64,000 nt of DNA from Erythroxylum novogranatense (GCA_029891385.1 JAIWQS010000234.1:1-64000), one strand, 5' to 3'; shown: positions 11,084-22,704, numbered from the stretch's first letter. Notes: generated by a model not told the origin, from the letters alone. A program made the numbers and translations.

Positions 11084-12071
11084 TAGTGACTTCTCGGCTT
11101 TGGCCATGTTATCTGGTTGGAGCACAGTTGGGAAGTTGGCGTGCCCTCATTGCGGCAATGATTCAGATGCATTTTATCTTCCAATCGGTGGAAAAATTAG
11201 TTAGTTTGACAATCACGAAAATTCCTCCTCCGATCATCCGTTTAGGCTAATAAATATAAGTTCATGAAAATAGGATTGTCAAACAATCACCTCCACCTCT
11301 AAAATGTGGTGTTGAGATTTTGCAAGAGATTGAGGCATTGGGCTTGCTTAAAGTAACTGAATTTGAAGCCGATGAAGTAAATAGAAGCATCAGTCAAAAC
11401 TTTGGTTGGCAAAAATGAAGCATATTTTGGGATTTACCATATTGGAAAACAAATATGGTACGGCATAATTTAGACATGAAGCATATTGAGAAAAACATGT
11501 TTGACAACTTGTTCAATACCATTATGAATATTGAAGGGAGGACAAAAGACAATGTCAAATCCAGAGCTGATTTGCAACTGCTCTGTAGAAGACATGAGTT
11601 ACATAAAGATGTTTGTACCGGCAAATATCCGAAAGCATGTTACACTTTGGACAAGCAACAAAAGGAGCGTTTGTGTGAATGGTTGAAAGGACTAAAGTTT
11701 CCTGATGGTTATGTTTCAAACCTATCTAGGTGTGTAGATATGAGAAAGTACAAATTATTTGGGATGAAAAGTCATGATTGTCATGTTTTTATGCAAAGGC
11801 TAATTCCAATTTCGTTTCGCGAGTTGCTACCTTCTAAAGTATGGGAACCATTAACGGAGTTAAGCTTGTTTTTCAAAAGCTTAACATCATCTGAAATCAA
11901 TTTTAATGAATTGGAAAAACTAGAGAATGAAATTCCAGTTATTTTGTGCAAGTTAGAAGGGATTTTTCCTCCAAGCTTATTTGACTGCATGGAGCATCTA
12001 CCGGTGCATTTACCACACGAAGCAAAACTAGCCAGTCCAGTCCAATATCCATGGATGTATCCATTTGAGAG
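11084..12071 (+). pseudogene. CACTA transposase tnpD, middle part (rest of TNP2 domain and DUF4218)
   Basis: The reading resumes in frame with the piece before S2: DFSAYGHVIWLEHSWEVG then CPHCGNDSDAFYLP in the best-fit frames, which is the conserved continuation of the Transposase_21 domain. 11455-12071 is an open stretch containing MVRHNLDMKHIEKNMFDNLF, ICEW-like LCEWLKGLKFPDGY, LSRCVDMRKYKLFGMKSHD, FMQRLIPISFRELLP and MEHLPVHLPHEAK, which is the DUF4218 region found next to TNP2. Frameshifts occur at 11095-11390. A stop (TGA) at 11416 looks like CGA to TGA decay. The segment ends at a canonical donor (PFE R|GTAACT at 12072). Confidence 0.88.
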
Positions 12072-12154
12072 GTAACTCCAGTACTATCATATCCTTACCC
12101 ATTTGTACATGTTGTGTCAACCGAACATTGTAATAACCATTTGCTTTATTATAG

Positions 12155-12646
12155 GTATTTACATCATTTGAAAACAATGTGAAAAACAAAGCTAGAGTTG
12201 AGGGCTCCATATGCAATGCTTATTTAGTTGAGGAAGCTAGTACGTTTTGTGGACATTATTTTGAGCCTCATGTGCGTACAAGGGCGAGACAAGTTCCTCG
12301 TAACGACGATGGGGGAGGAACAAGTGGTGCGGATGGGAACTTGTCAAATTTTACATATCCAGGACGAACCTCTGGACGTGCAACAAGACGAATGCTAACA
12401 AAGGAGGAAATTGATGCTGCACATGGGTACATTTTATTGAACTGTCAGGAGGTTCTTCCATTCGTACAGTGAGTTGCACAACTGATATGCTCAATTGCAG
12501 GTATTAGTGTGTTGAACGTTACTGATTGTTGTCATGTCATATGCAGCGTATACGAGGCATTGTTGCACGAGATAATGCCTGGTATCACACAGGATGACAT
12601 GAATAACGAATTTGGACAACAATTTCCTCGATGGTTTGCGCGATAT
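12155..12646 (+). pseudogene. CACTA transposase tnpD, exons between DUF4218 and DUF4216
   Basis: Three introns with GT..AG ends fit the coding frame: 12072-12154 (GTAACT...ATAG), 12469-12546 (GTGAGT...GCAG) and 12647-12742 (GTAAGT...ATAG). The exons encode YLHHLK, then KNKARVEGSICNAYLVEEAS and CGHYFEPHVRTRARQVPRND, and after the second intron a short segment ending QQFPRWFARY. All are typical of the linker in plant TNP2 proteins. One base is missing near 12178, which shifts the frame right after the first of these exons starts. Confidence 0.8.
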
Positions 12647-12742
12647 GTAAGTTCTTACTTTAAACTATTCCTATTGTTACCTACAATGTTGAAATGTTCC
12701 GATGACATTGTACTCTTTCCTTTGCTACTTCCTGTTTCATAG

Positions 12743-13452
12743 GCATAGAAAATCCAATATGTAATAAGTTCATTTCGATCTTGCGAAGGGACCTCGTGAG
12801 CTATTTACTCGTATCCGGTGTATTTCGTGAATGGATATAAATACCATACAGAGTTGCATGGATATAGCATGTCAAGTATGGACAGTGGAGTTTCGATACA
12901 GGGAGAATTGATGGACTATTATGGGAAAATAATTGAAATACTTGAAGATGAGTACCCCGCGTTGCCAATTAAGCGATGTGTGATATTTAAATGTGACTGG
13001 TATGACCCGACACCAAACGTTGGAACAAAAATGCATAGCCGATACAATGTGGTTGAAATCAACTTCCGCAGACGATTGAGACAATTTGAACCTTTCATCT
13101 TGGCTATGCAAGCAAGACAGGTGTGTTATGTCCCTTTTCTAAGTTTACGATGTGATAAACAGGATTGGTTGACAGTGTGCAAAGTTAAACCTAGGGGAGT
13201 GTTTGAATCCCATAGAAACGAAGAGCAGAGAAATGACAGTGAAGCGTTTCAAGAAGACGTGGCTTCTATCAATGAAACAATAGCGATGTGACGAGACGGA
13301 AGCTTTGCACGATCCTTCTAACGCTTATGTAGATATTTCATCTGCGAGTCCGACGAGGTAACAATGGGTGCGAACAAGAGGAAGAGTTTGATTCTTATTC
13401 TTGAAGCGAGGAAGATGATCGTAATTTACATTTAAGTTCTGATAGCAATTAA
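12743..13452 (+). pseudogene. CACTA transposase tnpD, 3' part (DUF4216 and acidic tail)
   Basis: 12818-13291 is open and carries the DUF4216 signature: VYFVNGYKYHTELHG, SGVSIQG, MDYYGKIIEILEDEYPALPI, VIFKCDWYDPTPNVGTKMH, FEPFILAMQARQV and a DWLTVCKVKPRG end. The start of this exon has stops (12746 on), so an indel is likely near the splice site. Beyond 13291 the sequence reads in shifted frames as a loose acidic, serine-rich tail ending near 13452, which is usual for the C-terminus of this family. With the other pieces it gives a nearly full-length but non-functional TNP2 gene. Confidence 0.82.
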
Positions 13453-14273
13453 TTTATGTTTGTAATAGGCTATTTTCTGTTGTAAAAACATTATTCCTTT
13501 TAATCATTGCAATTCTTATTCAAGGGATGTCGATGTGGCGAATGCCGACGGTAATAATTCTTACCGTTGGGAGGAATGTGGCAAATTTGTCCTATCCCAG
13601 GGAATCACAAATGCAGGAAACAGTGTTGCAAAAAACACTTAGATTCGTTTGCCATCCATGACCGATCTTCTACTTGAAGGTGTTTCCTATAATTATGACA
13701 TCTCTGTTCTTATTATGTACATCTCATTTCATTAGTTGAAGTGCCCATGACATAATAGTAATTTGATGGTTTGCACTTCATGTTGCTATAAGCTTCCTAT
13801 ATTCTCAACGAAGAAATGAGTGCCAGTAGAGGCCAGAGCCATGACACGACGACATATGAACGATATGGCAAATCAGTTATTGTGAAAGATTCTTCAATTG
13901 CTCGTACTGGGTCTGGACAATCACGTATGTTACCATATCCAGTTTCGCTTTGTGTCACGGTGGTCTAATAGCACGGAATCAAATGTGAGTATATGTTCTT
14001 CCCTGTTTTAAGTGTAACTGTTCCCCTTTGTAGTAGTTCATCTGGACAATTCGTCTTCCACACCAAGAGCGGCTACACATTTACAATTTTCGCAGTATGG
14101 CTATAGCCAAAACGTTATTGAGAGAAGGAGTCCAAAGCCCTTCACCTGGTGGGGGAAGTCTGACTATTTCCCAAGCTTCGTTTGAACGTGTCAGGACACT
14201 TCTCGAAAATCCAAACCTCGAGGACTCATTTACTTTTACCGACTCTCATGTCACATGGAATCTGACGGAATAA
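13453..14273 (+). other. CACTA spacer between tnpD and tnpA, up to N1
   Basis: No clear gene is present. Short open stretches at 13815-13930 and 14040-14273 could be exon remnants. The last ends GGAATAA and abuts N1. AATAA (14269-14273) is the left target duplication of N1. I found no match to a named protein domain. Confidence 0.4.
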
Positions 14274-14753
14274 TGTAACATCCCGTTACTGTTAACAAGG
14301 GTATTTTGGTAAATGAGGACAGACTGATAGGTTTCATTGCATTCACTGACTAAGTATGTTACTGGCCTCTAAATATAGAGGAACAGGTTTATTGCATATG
14401 CATTATTTCATAGGTACATGCATTCATGGTTTTCCGGTATTTAATTGAGCATGGACTGACTGAACTGACTGGAACGTGAATTATTGAGGAATCATGAGAA
14501 ATTGGGTTCAAATGACTGATTTGGAATAGTTTAAGTGTAATTGGTAATTGATAGTGGCTTATAGGAAATTTTTGGGGAATTCGAGAGGAAATGCCCGGAC
14601 TGGAAATATTTGAGAGACAGACCGATTGACTGTATAGTACTAAAAGAATTACCCGATGGCAATGGAAAAATTTAGAGTTATACTGTTAAGAAATAAATAT
14701 GATGAGTCATTGAAATTAGAGACTGAAATTTGGACTGAGTTGGAGACTTAGGT

Positions 14754-14763
14754 CTATAAATAC
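14754..14763 (+). promoter_or_regulatory. TATA-like box in N1 5' LTR
   Basis: CTATAAATAC lies about 480 bp inside the LTR and is kept in the right LTR near 19783-19792. S2 has TTTAAATACC (8984-8993) and S4 has ATTAAATACG (about 44907) at a comparable depth. A core promoter here would start transcription within the LTR. No expression data are available to me. Confidence 0.5.
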
Positions 14764-15945
14764 TAGGTTTGAAAGAAATTGGGGAAATTTTTCTCTAAGG
14801 CATTGGAGTTTCTTCTTCTCCCCTACGACGTTCATCAATTCCTCCCATTGGTGAGGATTCTTCGATTTTCCTTGTGGTTTCCTCCTCATTGTGTAAGGCT
14901 AACATGTTTATTGTGTTTGATGAAGGATTGAGGAGCCTTAGAATGGATCATCGTTGGTTTTGAAAGATTTTAGGGTTTTCGGTGTTTTTGAGGGATCTGT
15001 GGATTTGAGATTGATTGGTAAGTTTTAATGGTTTTAAAGTTGTTATTGATAGTTTTTATGGCATTTATGACAATTATTATGATTGATTGAGTGGTTGGGA
15101 GAGTTAATGGAGGTTTTAGAGAGATTGGACGAAAAAACGATCGGAGAAGAAGGAGTTTTCGCGCAGACGCCATGACGTTGCGCCTCGCCATGACAGCGTC
15201 AAATATTTGGCCTGCAAGTGGCGTGTATGTAATCTCATGGCGCGCCAGAATCGATCGTTACAAGCGCGGCGATTCTCACGCCACATGACGAACCTTCTGC
15301 GTCATGGCGAGACACTCTTGACCGCGACGAAGGGGACATTTTATTGGATGAATTTTAGTTTATTGGGCATAACTTTTGGTGTAGACCTCCGATTGAAGTG
15401 ATTCCAGATTCATTGTGAACTAGGGAAAGAGGTCTACAATTGAGGATAATTATGGGAATTAGAATTTAATTATAATGGTATTGATTCATAGAGAATAAGA
15501 CCAATTATGGTTCCTATTGTGACTTAAGTATTGAATTGAGACTATTGGAGTTTTAATTGGGATTTTCTATAGAGGTTTCGACCCAATGAATAGGAAATTA
15601 CTATAGGGAATGCGAATTGAAGAAATTGACTGAATTATAGGAATGGATCAAATCATTACTGATCAATTGAGCAAAGAGTTAGGGTTGAGCATAAGATATC
15701 AAAATTGGGTATTAGTAGGAAATCGTGAACTCAAGACTGTACATAATTTCATTGAGACATATGCATTCGAAGCTGTTTAATTGAGCATCTAGTAATGGGA
15801 TTGATTTAAGCATTATAGGCGCCGTTGGATCATCGTTCCACGGACATTCTTTGGGACTTCAGGCGATAGCTCGGAAGTTACGGTGAGTAACCTAGTTGGT
15901 TCCTCAAATTCCTGATTGTCTAAATGCTCAATGTGAATTACTGCC

Positions 15946-16015
15946 AATGTGAATTACTGTCAATGTGAATTACTGCCAATGTGAATTACTGCCAATGTGA
16001 ATTACTGCCAATGTG
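15946..16015 (+). repeat. 17-bp tandem repeat, about five copies, in N1 5' LTR
   Basis: The unit AATGTGAATTACTGCC plus one base repeats head to tail. The right LTR has the same array at about 20978-21060 but with the ACTG core corrupted in most copies. It lies inside the interval bounded by splice-like signals. Confidence 0.8.
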
Positions 16016-17021
16016 GATTACATGATTACTGAAATGTATAGAATCGAATGACATGCTTTTCTTGTCTTTGGATTGGATCGTTCGTGACCTTCGAGAAATA
16101 TGATCAAAGTCGTGCTTTCTTTATGATCGAATGGGATTGCTACATGAAACCGAATCATCGAACATCGCATTACATGCATAAATGCATGATCGAGATAATG
16201 GAATGTGACCCAGTTGCGAATATTCTTGGCCGGGCCTTGAGCCGGGGATTTATCCTGAACTTTGTATTGATAGGGCCTAGTCCGGGGAGAAATCACGCGT
16301 CCCCACCGAACACCGAACCGAGCACTTGGGCACAACATCGAATAAGCCGGAAAGAGTCACGTCGCATTGTATCTACATGAATGATTGTTCTGCGACAATT
16401 ACTGATTACGAGATGGCATGATTTACTGTAAATTGTTACATGTTACTGCGAATTGTTATTTAATGCTGAAAATTGTTATAATGTACTGATAATTGAATAT
16501 TATCATTGTCAGGTCAGACGCTATGTGCATAATGCATGATTTGAGTGAATCATCGATGATGGTTTCTCGCTGAGTTCACAAACTCACCCAACATTGCAAA
16601 TATTTTTCAGGGATTGAAGAGTACCCCGTTAGACGAACGGGAGTATGTCTACTGCACTGGAGTCGGAGACTAAGGTCGGGATCAGTTCGCGTCTGCGTTA
16701 GTGTCTTTCTGAGTCTTGTGTAAATAAGTCTTTCTGATTGATGTATAAATTGTGTTTCCGCAGAATTGTATTGTTACTATAGAGAGCCCCAACTGACTAA
16801 TAGGGTTTCATAAATTGATTATTGAAATAGTGTTTGATTGAAAATGTTTCCGCATCGCTGGCCCAAATGGTTTATTGTTTTCTGCGCACTCAAATGTTTT
16901 CAAAAGAAAAATGTTTTACCGAGTATTGGACTACTCTAGCATACCACCCTCACGGGTCACGGGCTCGGATATCACTGTAGATGTCGGGTTCGGGTCTGGC
17001 GGGAGTGGGGTGTTACATTTG

Positions 17022-17033
17022 TGGTATCGAGCC
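17022..17033 (+). other. N1 primer-binding site
   Basis: TGGTATCGAGCC begins 4 bases after the left LTR. It equals the usual plant initiator-Met tRNA site TGGTATCAGAGCC with one A missing. It sets the element's plus orientation. G1 has the full form at 24304-24315. Confidence 0.8.
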
Positions 17034-18629
17034 TGAAATGCGATTGTACGTAGGCGTTCGAAATTTGTCTTGAGTTACATGCATTAAAGTCGTCATGCGA
17101 GCGGTAATAATCGATCCTAGTAGAGCCACATGAGTATGTCCCAATTGTTTAAGTGGTTAGAAGTGGCAAGGAAAGGATGATATGTTAGAGCGTGATAGAT
17201 GGAAGCTGTGGATAACATGGAATAAAGAAAGTGTATAGTTTGACACGATAAAAGGCGATTAAGTGTATCGGTATTGGTGGATATATTACAATTGCGACAC
17301 CGTGTTATATCGGGCATATCCTTGAATGTAGGGTATGAAGTTATAGTTATGGATTGACAGAGGTAAATAGAGATGATGGGAATGGAAAGATTGAAAGTGT
17401 ATAAATAGAGTGGGTATAATAAAATGTTTTGTGATCAGAAGAGTTAAAATTGGAATTGATTCTTTGAAACAAGAGGTAGTGTATAAGAGTTATGACTTGA
17501 GTCGATTATGTTAACAAGGAATCGAGAATGATTATGCGTCTATGACATTGAATTGAGAGTGAAAATGCATGGGTATGGTGCATTAATGAAAGGATTGAAA
17601 TATAAGATCTCGATAATGATAGATGTGAGTGGTCAAGGTTTTGTTGAATTGCCTAAGTAGCGCACTTTTTGATTGTAGGAGCCCTATGGCGGTGAAAATT
17701 TAAACTTAATTGTTTCATATGTGTAGAGATTACGGGATGAGATTGATGAGTTAGTGGCTAAGTCTAGTTGTAGTCCTTATCGTTTAAAGTTCAATATGAG
17801 TAGAATAAGAGGCGAAAGTGATTATAGTGATCGGAATGAATGGAGAGTGGTTATGACCCTCACGATTGGGAGCATTGTAAAAAGGGAAAGTGTGGTAAAA
17901 TTTAATGAAAACAAAGTATAGCGTGGTGACAAATTGGTATATTATTGTGATGATTTTCAACGGTATGTCTGTAATGAGCGATATTAAAAGGGCGTTCTTG
18001 GTATGTGGATTATGGCATAGATTGATCTCGGGGATCTTGAGTATATCTGGAATTGATTTCCTATGGTATTGAAAATGATTGACAAGAAATAATAGCGATA
18101 GTTGATGAAATAAATTTTATAAATGGTATCGATGAAAATAGTAAGAACTTTACGGAATTGGATACGATGATCGGATGAGTCGGTTTGAAAGTGATTAATG
18201 AAAGGGCAATATAGAGATTAATGTGAAATGAATTACAGGTTAACTCGGGAGTCATAATCGAGCGAGATTCAAGTGTAAGAAATAAAATCTCTTCTTGAAA
18301 AGAGATGTCCTATGGTTAATGCAAGGAACCCAATTGTGTAATAGGCTTATTGACGATGAAGGAGATAGTGTTGACGAATAAAATGAATCGGTAATAGGGG
18401 TGAGTGATCCAAGTTAATGTCAATGAGTCGAATTGATCATTATTGAAGTAATGAGAATCTTATGAGATTAGTGTTTTACCATTAAAGAGATGTAAGTTGA
18501 TAATCAATAAATGAAATGTTTCGAAGTGTATCGCCTCGACCAAAATGCATAAATAGAGATAATCATTAATCGATAAATGAAATGTTTCCAAGTGTATCAC
18601 TACGGTGTAGATGCACTTAGATGAGGATA

Positions 18630-19190
18630 AGAAGCGAAAAGGGAGAAACTGAATTTGTTATAAGTAACCTCTATGTATTTGTGATGTGAATTGAGCTATG
18701 GATTGGTAATTGATAAAGAGGTTTCGGATCAAATTGTTACATAGACAGGATTAGGAAATATTGTTGGGATCCGATATATGTGTTATTGATATTGAAAGTG
18801 ACGAATTATGAGTAATTTTAATGAAATAGTGAGACAGTGTAGAGTACAAAAAGAAGAAGAAGAAGTGAATGGTTATTAATCGCATTGATTTCAGTTCATT
18901 GGTAGAAATTACTCGAGTAGCGATTTAAGCGGGGAAACTAAATTCGTTATTAAATGGCCTCTATGCGACTGTGGTATGAATAGATTGGTAAGGTGATTTA
19001 TAACCTAAAAGATGATTATGATTTATCAAGTATTTTATGGACTGGAATAAGAAACCTTGTTAAGATCTAATAAACGTGTAAATGGTACCGAACGTGAAGT
19101 ATTGCGAGTAATTATGAGGAAACAGTTAAGGCAGTGTAGAAACTGAGAAAGGAAAAAGAGTAATTGATTGTATTGATTTCCGTAAAATGG
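18630..19190 (+). repeat. Imperfect direct duplication inside N1
   Basis: About 280 bp at 18630-18915 recurs, diverged, at about 18935-19190. Matched words in the same order include GGGAGAAACTGAATT / GGGGAAACTAAATT, CCTCTATG, ACGAATTATGAGTAATT / TATTGCGAGTAATTATGAG, CAGTGTAGA and TTGATTTC. Neither copy is coding. Confidence 0.65.
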
Positions 19191-19302
19191 TCAGAACCTG
19201 GTCATATAAGGAAATGAGTGTGAATCAGAATAGAAAGGGACGGATCAATTCCCCTGTCCTCCTGACCAACTGTATATGAAATTTCGAGGACGAAATTTTA
19301 TT

Positions 19303-19315
19303 AGGAGGGGAGAAT
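19303..19315 (+). other. N1 polypurine tract
   Basis: AGGAGGGGAGAAT directly precedes the right LTR and would prime plus-strand synthesis. The same GGGGGAGAA pattern occurs before the 3' LTR of G1. Confidence 0.8.
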
Positions 19316-22049
19316 TGTAACATCAAATTCTTATTAACAAGGTATTTTGGTAAATTGGGACAGATGATAGGTTTCATTGCATTCATTGTTGGTATATTCT
19401 TGGCCTCTAAATATAGAGAACAGGTTTATTGCATATGCATTATTTCATAGGTACATGCATTCATGGTTTCCGGTATTTAATTGAGCATGGGTAGTCGAAT
19501 CGATTGGAGCGTGAATTATTGAGGAATCATGAGAAATTGGGTTCAAATGATTGATTTGGAATAGTTTAAGTGTAATTGGTAATTGATAGTGGCTTATAGG
19601 AAATTTTAGAGAATTAGGAGAAATGCGGATAGGAAATATTTGAGAGACGATCGATCGATTATTTGTATAATCTTGAAAGAATTGCCCGATGGCAATGGAA
19701 AAATTTAAGTTATCTTGTTAAGAAATAAATATGATGAGTCATTGAAATTAGAGTGAAATTTGGGTGAGTTGGAGACTTAGGTCTATAAATACTAGTTTGA
19801 AAGAAATTGGGGAAATTTTCTCTAAGGCATTGGAGTTTCTTCTTCTCCCCTACGGCGTTCATCAATTCCTCCCATTGGTGAGGATTCTTCGATTTTCCTT
19901 GTGGTTTCCTCCTCATTGTGTAAGGCTAACATGTTTATTGTGTTTGATGAAGGATTGAGGAGCCTTAGAATGGATCATCGTTGGTTTTGAAAGATTTTAG
20001 GGTTTTCGGTGTTTTTGAGGGATCGTGGATTTGAGATTGATTGGTAAGTTTTAATGTTGTTATTGATAGTTTTTATGGCATTTATGGCAATTATTATGAT
20101 TGATTGAGTGGTTGGGAGAGTTAATGGAGGTTTTAGAGAGAGATTGGACGAAAAAACGATCGGAGAAGAAGGAGTTTTAGGCAGCTTGTGCATGACGAAT
20201 ATTTATTAGATTCGCGCGCTGGCGATGTGAAGGATGCCGCGCGAACGTCAAATATTTGGCCATTGTGATAGTATCTTCGTCTCATGGCGTGCCTGATCGA
20301 TCGATCGATCGCTTGCGGCGATTCTCACGCCGTAATGGCGAAGCGAACCTTCTGTGGTGCGTAGACACTCTTGGCCATGACTAAGGGGACATTTTATTGG
20401 ATGAATTTTAGTTTATTGGGCATAACTTTTGGTGTAGACCTCGATTGAGGTGATTCCAGATTCATTGTGAACTAGGAAAGGGTCTACAATTGAGGATAAT
20501 TATAGAATTAGAATTTAATTATAATGGTATTGATTCATAGAGAATAAGACCAATTATGGTTCGTATTGTGACTTAAGTATTGAATTGAGACTATTGGAGT
20601 TTTAATTGGGATTTTCTATAGAGGTTTCGACCAATGAATAGGAAATTGCTATAGGGAATGCAATTGAGGAAATTGACTGAATTATAGGAATGGATCAAAT
20701 CATTCTTGATCAATTGAGCAAGAGTTAGGGTTGAGCATAAGATATCAAAATTGGGTATTAGCTTAGGAAATCGTGAACACCTTTGTACATAATTTCTTTG
20801 AGACATATGCATTCTTGAAGCATTTAATTGAGCATCTAGTAATGAGGCGTATTTAAGCATTATAGGCGCCCGTTGGATCATCGTTCCACGGACATTCTTT
20901 GGGACTTCGAGCGATAGCTTCGGAAATTCTGGTGAGTAACCTAGTTGGTTCCTCAAATTCTGATTGTCTAAATGCTCGATGTGAATTCTCGCCAATGTGA
21001 ATTACCGCGATGTGAATTACCGCCAATGTGAATTCTTGCCATGTGAATTCTGCCAATGTGGATTACATGATTATTGAAATGTATAGAATCGAATGACATG
21101 CTTTTCTTTATCTTGGATTGGATCGTTCGTGACACCTTTGAAATATGATCAAAGTCGTGCTTTCTTGTATCGAATGGAATTGCTACATGACCTTGAATCC
21201 TTTGAACACTTCATTACATGCATAAATGCATGATCGAGATAATGGAATGTGACCCAAGTTGCGAATATTCTTGACGGGCCTTGAGCAGGGATTTATCCAC
21301 GAACCTTGATCTTGACGAGCCTAGCTCGAGGGGAGAAATCACGACGCGTCCCAGCTGAACAACGGCGAGCACTTGGGCACAACTTTGAATAACTGGAAAG
21401 AGTCACATACATTGTATCTATATGAATGATTGTTCTGCGACAATTCTTGATTACGTGATGGCATGATTCTTGTAAATTGTTACATATTCTGCAATTGTTA
21501 TTTAATCTTGAAAATTGTTATAATGTCGATAATTGAATATTCTTTGTATTGTCTTTGTCGCCATGTGCATAATGCATGATTTGAGTGAACCATCGATGAT
21601 GGTTTCGTTGAGTTCATAAACTCACCCAACATTGCAAATATTTTTCGAGGATTGAAGAGTACCCGTTAGGCGAGCGGGAGTATGTCTCTTTACCTTTGAG
21701 TCGGAGACTAGGGTGGGATCGGTTCGCGTCTGCGTTAGTGTCTTTCCGAGTCTTGTGTAAATGAGTCTTTCGATTGATGTATAAATTGTGTTTCCGCAGA
21801 ATTGTATTGTTACTATAGGGGCAATCGACTAATAGGGTTTCATAAATTGATTATTGAAATAGTGTTTGATTGAAAATGTTTCCGCATCGCGGGCCCAAAT
21901 GGTTTATTGTTTTCTGCGCACTCAAATGTTTTCAAAAGAAAAATGTTTTACTTAGTATTGGACTACTCTAGCATACCACCCTCACGGGTCACGGGCTCGG
22001 ATATCACTGTAGATGTCGGGTTCGGGTCTGGCGGGAGTGGGGTGTTACA
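19316..22049 (+). repeat. N1 right (3') LTR, 2734 bp
   Basis: This is a copy of the left LTR from TGTAACATC to GGGGTGTTACA. Differences from the left copy are not random: they cluster where the left copy has ACTG, CTG, CAG, CCG or CATCG. Examples are TTTTTCAGG changed to TTTTTCGAGG (21651 on), GATTACTGATC-type strings changed to ATTCTTGATC, and CATCG changed to CTTTG. The inverted repeat ACCATCGATGATGGT is intact (21589-21603). The donor-like site GTGAGTAAC is kept at 20932. Confidence 0.9.
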
Positions 22050-22289
22050 AATAATTTCCTCATGCATTACATAGTTCCACAAAGCTTAAAAGATGTTTGT
22101 TGTTGTATCTGTTTGAATTTGGTAAACACAGTCATAATTATATAATTGTTGACGTTGATTTGTTGTCGTTAACTTGAGTGAAAATTATCAATGTCATTGG
22201 CTTATATGTTAATAACTTGTGTAAATGATTGCTCTTAAGATTGTTATATTTGTACAGAAATCGATAAATATTGTATTTCATTCATTAAT
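22050..22289 (+). other. CACTA spacer / leader before tnpA
   Basis: It begins with AATAA, the right target duplication of N1, and runs to the tnpA start codon. It is AT-rich with no recognised coding sequence. It is probably the continuation of the tnpD-tnpA spacer. Confidence 0.4.
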
Positions 22290-22704
22290 ATGGGACCTAA
22301 GAGACAACGTGAGGTTATGCGGTCGAGGATTAGAGGGATGTTCGGCAGGCAGCCGTGTGAAGGTGGATCGTCACAGTCTGCGCCTCGCACTGACTCACCT
22401 CCTCCTCCTACACATCCTCCCGTTCCAGATGAGCTATCACCTGCAGCTACTAATGCCACACCATCCCCTATGCCAACTCGTATATCATCGATACCACGAT
22501 AGGGGATGGAGGACATGCCTTGACCCTAGATGCATGAGGAGATGATGGTAAAGTATATCACTTTCATCAATGACCAGTACGTATGGCTATAGGATTAAGC
22601 ACTGTTTCTAGTACATTAAGCGTTAGGATTTTCGGTCCATTTGTACACTATAATAACTTCTTGTTTTAGGTTCGTACCGTCTGGAATGGTTTCCAGGCAT
22701 ATGA
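22290..22704 (+). pseudogene. CACTA second gene tnpA (Transposase_24-like), 5' exons
   Basis: An ATG at 22290 opens MGPKRQREVMRSRIRGMFG followed by a proline- and serine-rich stretch, which is the usual low-complexity N-terminus of these proteins. The frame ends at 22500. After an apparent intron ending TTTTAG at 22669 comes FVPSGMVSRHM, and the next codons continue at 48593 on the far side of G1. TATGA (22700-22704) is the left target duplication of G1. The protein class works with TNP2 in CACTA transposition. This copy is disrupted. Confidence 0.72.

Larger units (their letters stand above)
14274..17017 (+). repeat. N1 left (5') LTR, 2744 bp
   Basis: It runs from TGTAACATCCCG to GTGGGGTGTTACA. 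Contents in order: a TATA-like box (14754-14763), a block of CATGACG / CTCGCCATG words (about 15160-15320) at the site where S2 and G2 have CGCGACG palindromes, a conserved module (about 15358-15440), a donor-like CG|GTGAGTAAC (15883), five 17-bp repeats (15946-16015), the inverted repeat ATCATCGATGATGGT (16549-16563) and an acceptor-like TATTTTTCAG ending at 16610. By hand it has about 45 CTG trinucleotides against about a dozen in the right LTR. Confidence 0.92.
17018..19315 (+). other. N1 internal region, non-coding
   Basis: I found no ORF of significance on either strand and no trace of gag, protease, reverse transcriptase or integrase motifs. The sequence is purine-rich on the plus strand. 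18500-18600 holds a short direct repeat (AAATGAAATGTTTC twice). 18630-19190 is an imperfect long duplication. The 3' end keeps AATTTCGAGGACGAAATTT (about 19279-19298), a string also seen before the 3' LTR of coding chromoviruses such as G1 and G3. The region is therefore probably a decayed or replaced pol region. Confidence 0.75.
14274..22049 (+). mobile_element. N1: complete non-autonomous LTR retrotransposon without coding capacity
   Basis: There are two long direct repeats (14274-17017 and 19316-22049), a primer site right after the left one (17022-17033) and a polypurine tract right before the right one (19303-19315). Perfect 5-bp duplications AATAA (14269-14273 and 22050-22054) flank the element, so this is one intact insertion of 7776 bp. 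The 2298-bp internal region has no gag or pol. This is the structure of a large retrotransposon derivative (LARD), which must borrow proteins. Its LTR ends, inverted repeat and splice-like signals match S2 and G2, so an element of that lineage is the likely helper (inference). Confidence 0.9.

Noticed and set aside
17022..17033. tRNA gene fragment
   Set aside because: It is only the 12-base tRNA 3'-end complement expected at a retrotransposon primer site. No cloverleaf surrounds it.
22225..22545. 106-codon ORF overlapping tnpA exon 1
   Set aside because: It is in another frame than MGPKRQ..., starts upstream in AT-rich DNA, and its reading has no family features.
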